Positions 52,084 to 61,400 of a stretch of 64,000 bases of DNA are shown here, one piece after another (the stretch's first letter is position 1; each line of letters begins with the position of its first letter). Source of the DNA: JABWBD01 sp040768665 (GTDB lineage: Bacteria > Planctomycetota > Planctomycetia > Pirellulales > Thermoguttaceae); contig JAXGMN010000039.1 of assembly GCA_040768665.1 (NCBI GenBank), positions 62,001-126,000 on the forward strand, read 5' to 3'. The position numbers and the translations under genes are program-made. The notes beneath the pieces were generated by a model. That model saw only the letters and a program-made list of their open reading frames with translations. It did not search any database and was not told the origin of the DNA.

Positions 52084-53376
52084 ATGCGTTTGATCCTGGT
52101 GGACCTTCCTTCCGAAAAGCGGCGGAACTTCGATCCTCTGGCGTTCAGTCGTCCCATTTGGGAACTGCGCTGCGGCATGACGACGCTTGGCGAGAAGCTT
52201 GTCGCCCAATCGGGCGCAACGCAAGTCGCCTGCTTTGTTCCGCCCTACATGGCCGACGCCTACCGGGAGCAGACCTCCTGGCCGGTGAACGACCCCTCGC
52301 AGTTGAGCGGCGACGACCTTCTGGTCGTCAACGGCCGCGTCAAGGCTTCGGCGCTGAGTGTCGAGCCGGCCGGACCGAGCCAGATCGCCTGCGAGGCCGA
52401 CGGAGAGTGTCTCTATGCCCGAATTGCCAAAGCCGACCTGGCCAGGTTGAAAGCCGACTCCATCGAGTCGCTGCTGGAATCGGCCAAGGCGACATTGCCG
52501 GCAGCCACCGGGGAAGTAGCGGCTTGGAACTACACCTGGGATCTCGTACTGGCGAATCCCGAGCAGCTCATCGAAGATTTCAAGCTCCTGGGCCGCAGCG
52601 GGATCGAAGGCCGCGTGGAGGAGCCCAATGCCATCCGCGGCAGTCGCCAAGACGTGTTCATCGGCCGCGGTACGGTGGTGCACCCGATGGTCGTGATCGA
52701 CGCCGAGCACGGCCCCGTCTATATCGACGAGGAGGCTGAGGTGCATCCCTTCACGCGAATCGAAGGCCCCTGTTACATCGGCAAGAAGTCGATCATGCTT
52801 GGCACCAAGTGCCGCGAGGGGATGACGATCGGGCCCGTCTGCCGCGTCGGCGGCGAGGTGGAGGAATCGATTATCCAGGGCTATTCCAGCAAATACCACG
52901 ACGGCTTCTTGGGCCACGCCTACGTGGGCGAGTGGGTCAACCTCGGGGCGCTGACCACCAACAGCGACCTGAAGAACGACTATTCCAACGTTACCGTTAC
53001 GCTCGACGGAAAGAACCCGATCGATACCGGCTCGATCAAGGTGGGCTCGGTGATCGGCGATCATACGAAAACCTCGATCGGAACGCTTTTCAACACCGGG
53101 GCTTACGTCGGCGCGATGGCATTGATCGCGGCGACCGGCAAGCCGTTGCCAAAATTCATTCCCTCGTTCGCCTGGTTCCTGGAGGGGGTCGTGACGAAGG
53201 GATTCGGCAAGAAGAGCCTCTACCAGACGGCCAGAATGGCAATGGGCCGCCGGAAACGCGAATTCACCGCCGCCCAGGAATCGATGTGGGATGAGATTTT
53301 CAACTTGACGGCGCCGGAGCGAATGGAGGCGGTCAAGAAGGGCCGCCGCGCGCTGGCCAGCCAACGATCTTCGTGA
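52084..53376 (+). CDS. GlmU-like putative sugar-nucleotidyltransferase
   Basis: 430 aa, GAGGAA upstream of ATG 52084. N-terminal nucleotidyltransferase-like part (about 1-170; DLPSEKRRNFDPLAFSRP, WELRCGMTTLGEKL) lacks a clear GlmU GTR signature, as in the divergent GlmU-family group. The C-terminal left-handed beta-helix (about 195-370) has GPVYIDEEAEVHPFTRIEG, YIGKKSIMLG, VGEWVNLGALTTNSDLKNDY and SVIGDHTKTSIGTLFNTG. It may make or modify a nucleotide-linked hexosamine. Together with nagB it suggests control of the hexosamine pool. Confidence 0.88.
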   Translation: MRLILVDLPSEKRRNFDPLAFSRPIWELRCGMTTLGEKLVAQSGATQVACFVPPYMADAYREQTSWPVNDPSQLSGDDLLVVNGRVKASALSVEPAGPSQIACEADGECLYARIAKADLARLKADSIESLLESAKATLPAATGEVAAWNYTWDLVLANPEQLIEDFKLLGRSGIEGRVEEPNAIRGSRQDVFIGRGTVVHPMVVIDAEHGPVYIDEEAEVHPFTRIEGPCYIGKKSIMLGTKCREGMTIGPVCRVGGEVEESIIQGYSSKYHDGFLGHAYVGEWVNLGALTTNSDLKNDYSNVTVTLDGKNPIDTGSIKVGSVIGDHTKTSIGTLFNTGAYVGAMALIAATGKPLPKFIPSFAWFLEGVVTKGFGKKSLYQTARMAMGRRKREFTAAQESMWDEIFNLTAPERMEAVKKGRRALASQRSS

Positions 53377-53483
53377 CCCCCGCAGGAAAAATGAGCCCGG
53401 CCGGCCGACGGGAAACCGGGGTCTGCGGAAGACGATTGCCGCACGGTCCATTTTCCCTGCAACAACCAACAGGAGCGAAATTT

Positions 53484-53738
53484 ATGCCAAGCGTAATGGA
53501 TCGCGTCGTCGCAGTGACCGCTCGCGTGCTTAAGGTCGACCCCAGCGAGATCAAGCCGGAAAACGCCTTCACCACCGACCTGGGCGCCGAAAGCGTCCAG
53601 TCCGTCGAGTTGGTGGCGATGTTTGAGGAGGAGTTCGGCATCGAGATGGACGAGGATGAGGCGCTGTCGGTCGAGACGGTCGGCGACGCGGCCGACTATA
53701 TCGCCAAGGTCTGCAAGCAGCAGGGCGTCGAGTGCTGA
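53484..53738 (+). CDS. Acyl carrier protein
   Basis: 84 aa from ATG 53484 with AGGAG. Phosphopantetheine site DLGAESVQSVEL with Ser37; the Asp before Ser in housekeeping ACPs is Glu here. The acidic helix FEEEFGIEMDEDEALSVETVGDAADYIA is typical. It could carry acyl chains for fatty-acid or specialised synthesis. A gap of 93 bp separates it from the LeuA-like gene, so they may be co-transcribed. The Sfp-type PPTase in this window could modify it. Confidence 0.95.
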   Translation: MPSVMDRVVAVTARVLKVDPSEIKPENAFTTDLGAESVQSVELVAMFEEEFGIEMDEDEALSVETVGDAADYIAKVCKQQGVEC

Positions 53739-53830
53739 GGCTGCTCATGGTGCAGCGGGGGTGGCGGGCGGAAAACCTCCTCTGCGGTTTGCCTTCCTCC
53801 TTCTGGAGCCCTTTTGAGAAAGGAACTACC

Positions 53831-55243
53831 ATGTCCGATACCCTCAAATCCTATCCCCTTGTCGACACCACGGAACCGAATCTGCTCGAAGAAACGTTCG
53901 ACTACGCCATGCCGCCGCTGATCCGGTTCGACGGTCCGGTGGTCGAGTATGTCGACGGCCGGCCGATCGAGTTCGATCCGCACTCGCTGAAAACCCGTGA
54001 CATCTTCATTACCGACACGACTTTCCGCGACGGGCAGCAGGCGCGTCCTCCCTACACGATCGACCAGATGGTGCGGATCTACGACCTGCTCGGCCAGTTG
54101 GGCGGGCCCAACGGCGTGATCCGGCAGACGGAGTTCTTCCTGTACACCCACAACGACCGCGAAACGCTCGACCGCTGCCGCGAACTGGGCCACCGCTATC
54201 CCGAGTGCACCGGTTGGATCCGCGCCGTCCCCGGCGATTTCCGCCTGGTCAAAGAAGCGGGATTGGCGGAGAGCGGCATGCTCACAAGCTGTTCCGACTA
54301 CCACATCTTCGAGAAGCTGAAGTTCAAGAGCCGCAAGGAGTGCATGGACGCGTATTGCGAAGTGGTCGATGCGGCTTTCGAAGCGGGCGTCCGCCCCCGG
54401 TGCCACCTGGAGGACATCACCCGCGCCGACATCGAGGGATTCGTCCTGCCCTTCGTCGAGCGTTTGATGCGGATGAGCGAGCAGGTTCCCGATGAGAAAT
54501 CGGTGAAGATCCGCTTGTGCGACACGATGGGCTTCGGCGTAAGCTTCCCGGGCGTGGAACTGCCGCGAAGCATTCCGAAGCTGATCTACAAGCTCAACCA
54601 GGAGATCGGCGTGCCCGGCAGCCGGTTGGAATGGCACGGCCACAACGACTTCCACAAGGTCCACGTCAATGGCGCCACCGCCTGGCTCTACGGCTGCGAT
54701 GCCGTGAATACCACGCTCTTCGGCTACGGCGAGCGGACCGGCAATCCGCCCCTGGAAGGTGCAGTTTTTGAATACATTGCTCTCAAGGGCGACCTCTGCG
54801 GGATCCGCACCGAAGTGATCAGCGAACTGGCCGACTACATGCGGTCGATCGGGCTGCCGATCCCGGACAACTATCCGTTCGTCGGCAAGGCTTTCAACAC
54901 CACGCGGGCGGGCATCCATGCCGGCGGGCTTCGCCAGGATGAGCGGATCTACAACATTTTCGACACCGCGGCCCTGTTGAACCGCCCCCCACGCGTCGCG
55001 CTGACCGACAAGACGGGCAGCGACGGCGTCGCGCTCTGGGTCAATGAGTACTTCGGGCTGAAAGGCGATAGGCGGATCAGCAAGATCAAATGCCACAAGG
55101 TCGCTCGCTGGGTCATGGACCAGTACGAAAAAGAAGGCCGCATGACCGCTATCAGCGACGAAGAGCTCGAGCAGAAAGTCAAAGAGCTGATGCCTGAGTA
55201 CTGCGCCAAGTACAAGGGCGACGGTGCGGTGAGATCAAGCTGA
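53831..55243 (+). CDS. LeuA-like DRE-TIM metallolyase (isopropylmalate / homocitrate / Re-citrate synthase family)
   Basis: 470 aa from ATG 53831 with AAAGGA. Signatures: DTTFRDGQQARPPYT (metal-binding Asp), NGVIRQTEFFLYTHNDRETL, DYHIFEKLKFKSRKE, CHLEDITRADIEGF, and EWHGHNDFHKV (metal-binding His pair), then GERTGNPPLEG and AFNTTRAGIHAGGLRQDERIY. It condenses an acyl-CoA with a 2-oxoacid. From memory, the RDGQQARPPYT form and the missing LeuA regulatory domain look closer to the Re-citrate-synthase-like subgroup than to LeuA. Substrate assignment is open. A perfect hairpin follows the stop. Confidence 0.88.
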   Translation: MSDTLKSYPLVDTTEPNLLEETFDYAMPPLIRFDGPVVEYVDGRPIEFDPHSLKTRDIFITDTTFRDGQQARPPYTIDQMVRIYDLLGQLGGPNGVIRQTEFFLYTHNDRETLDRCRELGHRYPECTGWIRAVPGDFRLVKEAGLAESGMLTSCSDYHIFEKLKFKSRKECMDAYCEVVDAAFEAGVRPRCHLEDITRADIEGFVLPFVERLMRMSEQVPDEKSVKIRLCDTMGFGVSFPGVELPRSIPKLIYKLNQEIGVPGSRLEWHGHNDFHKVHVNGATAWLYGCDAVNTTLFGYGERTGNPPLEGAVFEYIALKGDLCGIRTEVISELADYMRSIGLPIPDNYPFVGKAFNTTRAGIHAGGLRQDERIYNIFDTAALLNRPPRVALTDKTGSDGVALWVNEYFGLKGDRRISKIKCHKVARWVMDQYEKEGRMTAISDEELEQKVKELMPEYCAKYKGDGAVRSS

Positions 55244-55298
55244 ACGGCTGGAGGGCATGCAAGCCTTAGGCGAGCGGCAGAAAGAGATTTACCACGAG

Positions 55299-55353
55299 GT
55301 AGGATGGACATTCGTGTCCGTCGGCAGAAGACGGACAAGAATGTCCATCCTAC
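55299..55353. terminator. 24-bp-arm hairpin after the LeuA-like gene
   Basis: gtaggatggacattcgtgtc at 55299 onward and gacaagaatgtccatcctac ending at 55353 pair with one mismatch around ggcagaa. It lies between this gene and the convergent giant gene, and probably acts as a bidirectional terminator or repeat. Confidence 0.75.
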
Positions 55354-55423
55354 TGGTAAGAGAATTCCCGCCGCTCGCCTTCCAGCGAGAGTCTGCCCGC
55401 GGATGGGGGCGCTGCCTCGCCGA

Positions 55424-58400
55424 TCACGATATCCAAGGACCTTCGAGCTGAAGGACAAAGTCGATCGCTTGTTGCTGTACCCGGTCTTGACCGCCCGCCG
55501 ACGATGTGGCGCGGACCTGTTCGAATGCGATCGCTTCAAGCCAGAAGTCACCGTCGGTCAGGGTGAGGCGGTTGCCTTCCGCTTCGAGAACGTCGTCGCT
55601 GGGCGAATCGTGGAGTTTTAGCAAGTCGTCGCCCGAGGAGCCGTTGAGCGTAAACCGATGGACCTCTTCCGAATCAAAGGTCCATCGGATGCCGTTGGCA
55701 ACTACCAAGTGCTCGCCGGCGCCGGGCGAATTGGAATTTCCCGCGGGCGCGAAGGAGAATTCATCACTGCCGCCGGTGCCGAGGAGCGTGACCTGCGAGC
55801 CGATGCGTCTCATTTCCGGGGCCTCGCCGCGGCGAATTGCCGCGGCGCGCGGCAGATCGCCGGCAATTTCCTCCGCCCGCGCGACGACCTCGCGGATGGA
55901 TTCCTGCAGAGGCGGCGTCGATGCCAGGAAGAATCGGAGTGAGACGGGTGTTCGCGTGAGACTGCGTTCTCCGAAGCTGTAGTCGACCGCCTGCTGTTCC
56001 GGTGCGAGAACAATGCCGGAAAACAGGTCGTTGCCGGCGGTTCCCCAGGGCTCTCCGTTAATGGTTCCGAGGACGTCGATGCCGTCGACGAACGCTTCGG
56101 GCTGGGTTTCCTGAACCGAGTAGGTCCCGGCGGGCAGATGTTCGATGTGATAGGCTCCCTCATCGTCGGTCATGACCACGATTTCCACCGTCTGACCGCG
56201 GAGATCGGAGCCGGTCAGGGTCACCGTAACGCCGGGGATCCCAAGCTCGCCTTCTTCTCGGACACCATTGTTGTTGGCGTCGAACCAGACGTGGCCGGAA
56301 ACGCTCGCGGTCATCGGGTCTTCGGTGAGGGTCACCACGTGTTCGTCGGGCGAGGCTGCCGATACTGCGCCGCCGATACCGTCGCCGGCCACCGCAAGCC
56401 CCAGGCGGATGCTCTCATCGTCCTCGTCAATATCGTCCGCCACGGGGGTGATCGTAACTCGCCGGATCTCGCCGTCGGCACTGCCCGCCGGGAACGTGAC
56501 GCTCGTGTCGCTCAGGACATAATCGTCCGCGTCGAGCGCCGTGCTGCTGGCATCGACGGCCAAGTCGACGATTACGTCTTCGCTGAGCGTTCCGCCGTTG
56601 GCGACCGACAGTCGCAGTTCGACCTCATGGGTGCCGCCCGTTTCCAGGGCAACGCTGGAGGCGTCGACGAAGGAGACGGTCGCCGTGTCGTCGTTGAGGA
56701 TCGTGCCCGTGCGTGTGCCGCCTTCCACGTCGAAGATTTCCGCCAGCGCGGTGTCGAGGAAGATAATCTCGTCGAGCGAAACCGTGAAGGTCTCATCCCG
56801 CTCAACCGTGGCATCCTGGGGAACCTCGACCCGGATGACCTGAGTTTGGGAATCGGTGAATTCCAGCACGCCGTCATTGTCGAGGTAATCGCTGTCGGCG
56901 ACGGTCGCGGTTCCGTCGCTGGTGGTATACACGATCTGCAGTCCGCCCTGCACCGGATTCGACAGGGTCACCTCGAAATCGAACGGGGTATTCCCATTGC
57001 CCGTTCCTTCCGGCTGGGAAACGCCGGAAAAGGAGATGGTGAACTCGTCGTCGTCGAGAATGGTGAAGACCAGCGGGCTTCCTTCCGTGCTGATCCGCTC
57101 GGCAGCACTGGCACTGATTCCGGAAATTGCCGCGGCCACCACGCGGAAGGTCTCATCGGGTTCGACGATGTTGTCAGGATTGATTTCGATCGTGACCGAG
57201 TGGGTCTCACCGTCGGTGCCGGCGAAGGAAACCGAGCCGCCGGTGCCCAGGTAGTCGCCTCCGGCTGCCGTCGCGGTCTCGTCTTCCAGCAGATAATTGA
57301 AATCGAACCCGCCCTCGACGACGCCGGAGAGGGTGACGTCGAACGTGGCGAGAGTATTCGATCCACCCGTCCCCTCCGAGACGACCAGGTTGGCCGCCGA
57401 AACCGTGATCGTCGCCAAGTCGTCGTCTTCATTGGTAAGCGCCGCCTCGACCGGCTCCAGGCTGCCATAATGCGAGTCGCTGCTGCTGGCGGTGGCCACG
57501 ACCGCGTACTGCACGTCGCCGTCGACCACCGAATCACCGACGCCCTGGACCGTCAAGACCTGCGGAACATTCCAGTTCTCCGGCGTGAACGTAAAGCTAC
57601 TCGTGGCAACCGTCCCTTCCGTCTCGTCGGACGTCGTCCAATTGATGGTGACGTCCGCCGTGGGCCGGCTGTTGAGCACGACGGAGAAATCCACCGTGCC
57701 GCCCGCTTCCGTCGTGGCGCTCCCCTCAACGGGCGTCATCCGTATGCCGGGCGTGTCGTCGTCGAGGTTCGTCAGCGCAACGTCCGAGGGATCAAGGCCG
57801 TTGTAGGCAGAATCGCCGCTCGTCGCCGGTGAAAGGACCACCGAGTAGTCGATATCTCCATCGACGGTGTCGTCATCGACACCGGTGACAGTGACCGTCT
57901 GGGGAGTCGCCCAGTTGGTCGGTGTGAAAACAAGGCTTTCGATCAGGAGGGCGCCCTCGGTCGGATCGCTCGATGCAACCGCCACGGTCACGTCCGCAGT
58001 CGGGGCAACGTTCAGCACGACCTGGAATGTTGCCGAAGCGCCGGCTTCCGAGGTCGTTAACCCGGCTACCGGACTGACCAGGACGGCGGGGGTGTCGTCG
58101 TCGAGGTTGACTGCCTCAAGATCATCCGAAATAAGGCCGTCGAAATTGGCGTCGGTGCTGCGAGACTCCGCCGTAATGTGATACTGGACGGCCCCGTCGA
58201 CCTCCTGATCATCCACTCCGGTGACCGTCACCGTTTGAGGGACGTTCCAGTTGGCGGCGGTGAACATCAGGGTCGCCGGATCGACCGTCCCCTCGCCGGT
58301 ATCGCTGGAGCTGAAATCGATGTTGACCGCGGCAGTCGGCTGGCTCACGAGGACCACCGTAAACGTAGCCGTCTGGCCGGACTCGCTGGTGGTCAGCGGC

Positions 58401-61400
58401 AGCTCTGCGGCGATTTCAAAGCCGGCTTCGTCATCGTCCAGATTGGTGAGCGTGAGGTCGTCGGCGTCCATGCCGTCGTAGTCGGGATCGCTGCTGATGG
58501 CCGGGGCCGTGACGACGGTATAGGTGATATCGCCGTCGACCTGGGGATCGTCCTGGCCTTGGACGACGACGATTTGTGCATCATTCCAATTGGCGGAGGT
58601 AAACGTCAGCCGGACCGGTGAGAGGGTCCCTTCGCTGGTGTCGCTTGAGGAGACATCGATCACCACGTCGGCGGTCGGTTCGCTGGTGAGCACGATGCTC
58701 AGGCTGGTCATTCCGCCGCCCTCGGTCGTTTCCAACCCATTGAGAGCGGTCACCACAATGCCGGCCGAATCGTTATCGAGATTGGTGAGCGAGACGTCTG
58801 CGGCATTCATGCCCGCGTAGTCGGGATCGTCGCTGACCGCCGGCGCTGTGACGATCGTGTACGCGACGTCGCCGTCGACGCGGTGGTCGTCCTGGCCGGT
58901 GACAGCGACCGTCTGGGGCACGTTCCATGTGGCGGGCGTAAAGGCCAGCCGGCTTACCGAAGCGACGCCCTCGCTGGGATCGCTCGAAGAAAGGTCGATT
59001 ACCACGTCCGCCGCCGGCCGGCTTTCAAGCACGACCGAAAAGGTGGCTGTGCTGCCCGCTTCAGTCGTCGTGCCGGTGGTGGGCGTGACCCGGATGCCGG
59101 GCGCATCGTTGTCCAGGTTGGTCAAAGTCACGTCGGGAGGATCGAAACCGTTGTACTGCGTGTCGCTGCTCGTGGCGGCCAGCACGGTTACGGTGTATTC
59201 GGTGTCGCCGTCGGAGAGATCGTCGTCGACGCCGGTGACGGTGACCGTCTGGGGCGTGGACCAGTTCGACGCCGTGAAGACGAGGCTCGCCACGGAGACG
59301 GTGCCCTCGGTGGTATCGCCTGAGGCGATTGGCACGGTCACGTCGGACGCGGGCGGGGCATTCAGGACGACTTCGAAGGTTGCCGATCCGCCGGACTCGG
59401 ACGTCGTCAGACCCGCCACCGGGCTCACCAGGATCGCGGGTGCGTCGTCATCCAGGTTGATTGCCTGGATCGCGCTCGCTGTGAGTCCGTCGAAGTTTGG
59501 GTCGCTGCTGCTCGATTCCGCATTGATCTGGTACGAAATGTCGCCGTCAACGTCTGCGTCATCGACTCCGCTGACCGTAACCGTCTGGGGGACGTTCCAG
59601 TTGGCGGTGGAGAAAACGACGGTTGCCCCTTGCAGCGTCCCTTCTCCTGGGTCGCTCGAGCTGAAGTCGATAGTGACCGTGGCGGTCGGCTGGCTTGCCA
59701 GGACCACGGTGAAGGTTGCCGTCTGTCCGGATTCGCTGGTCGTGAGCGGCAACTGTGCGGCGATCTCGAAGCCGGCCTCGTCGTTGTCCAGATTCGTGAG
59801 CGTGATGTCGGCCGCATCGATGCCGTGGTAGTCGGGATCACCGCTCGTGGCCGGGGCCGTCACGATCGTGTAGTCCACGTCGCCGTCGACCTGCGGATCG
59901 TCCTGCCCTTGCACCACCACGACTTGCGCCTGGTCCCAGTTGACGGGCGTAAACGTCAGCCGCACGGGTGAAAGGGTCCCTTCGCTCGTATCGCTCGACG
60001 ACACATCGACGACCACGTCGGCGCTGGGCTCGCTGGTCAGCACAATGCTCAGGACCGTCATGCCGCCGCTCTCCGTGGTCTCCAGTCCGTTCAACGGGGT
60101 GACCACGATGCCGGCTTCGTCGTCGTCGACGTTGGTCAAGGCGAGATCCGCGGCGTCCAATCCGGCATAGCCGGGATCGGCGCTGGCCGCCGGGGCGGTG
60201 ACGATCGTGTAGGCGACGTCGCCGTCGATCCGGTGATCGTCCTGGCCGGTGACGGTGATGGTTTGTGGTACGTTCCAGTTGGCTGAGGTAAACCTCACCT
60301 GGCTGGCCGAGGCAACGCCCTCGCTGGAATCGCTGGACGACAGGCCGATCACGACGTCCGCCGTGGGGCGACTGCTGAGCACCATCGAGAAAGTCGCCGT
60401 CCCGCCGGCCTCGGTGGTCGTTCCCGTGGAAGGCGAAACGCGGATGCCCGGTGTGTCGTTGTCGAGGTTGACCAGGGCCACGTCGGGCGGATCGAACCCG
60501 TCGTAATTCGAATCGGCGCTTGTGGCCGCCGAGACGATTACGGAGTATGCGACGTCGCCGTCGGAGAGATCATCGTCCACTCCGATCACGGTGACAATCT
60601 GCGCACTCGACCAGTTCGCCGGCGTGAATACGAGGCTATGGACGGACACAGTCCCCTCGGTCGTATCGCTCGAGGCGATTGGCACCGTCACGTCCGCGGT
60701 GGGCGGGGCGTTCAGCACGACCTGGAAGGTCGCGGTGGCGCCGGCCTCCGAGGTCGCCAACCCGGTTATCGGGCTCACCAGGACCGCGGGTGTGTCGTCG
60801 TCCGTATTGACCGCCTGAAGATCATCCGTCGTGAGGCCGTCGAAATTCGGATCGCTGCTGCGGGTTTGGGCGGTAACCCGGTACGAAACATCGCCGTCGA
60901 CCTCCTGGTCGTCGACGCCACTGAGAGTAACCGTCTGGGGAACGTCCCAGTTCGCCATGCTGAAAAGAAGCGTCGCCGGCTGCACGGCTCCCTCACCCGT
61001 ATCACTCGAAGTGAGGTCCACGTTGACGGCGGCGGTCGGTTGGCTCACCAGGACCACGGTGAAGGTTGCGGTCTGGCCGGATTCGCTCGTGATGATCGGC
61101 TCCTGGGCGGCAATCAGAAAGCCGGGCTCGTCGTTGTCGAGGTTGGTGAGCGTGAGATCTTCGGCATCGAGGCCGTTGTACGCGGCATCGCTGCTGATGG
61201 CCGGGGCGGTCACGACGGTGTACGACACATTGCCGTCGACTTGGGGATCATCCTGCCCCTGCACCGTCACCACCTGCGGCTGATCCCAATTGACGGATGT
61301 AAACGTCAGTTGGGTCGGCGTGAGCGTTCCTTCGCTGGTATCGCTTGAGGAAACATTGATGACGACGTTGGAAGCGGGCTCACTGGTGAGCTGGATGCTC

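Noticed and set aside
56138..57832. 564-codon plus-strand open frame, and several more to 63118
   Set aside because: Antisense to the giant repeat gene; repetitive composition follows from the repeated modules.
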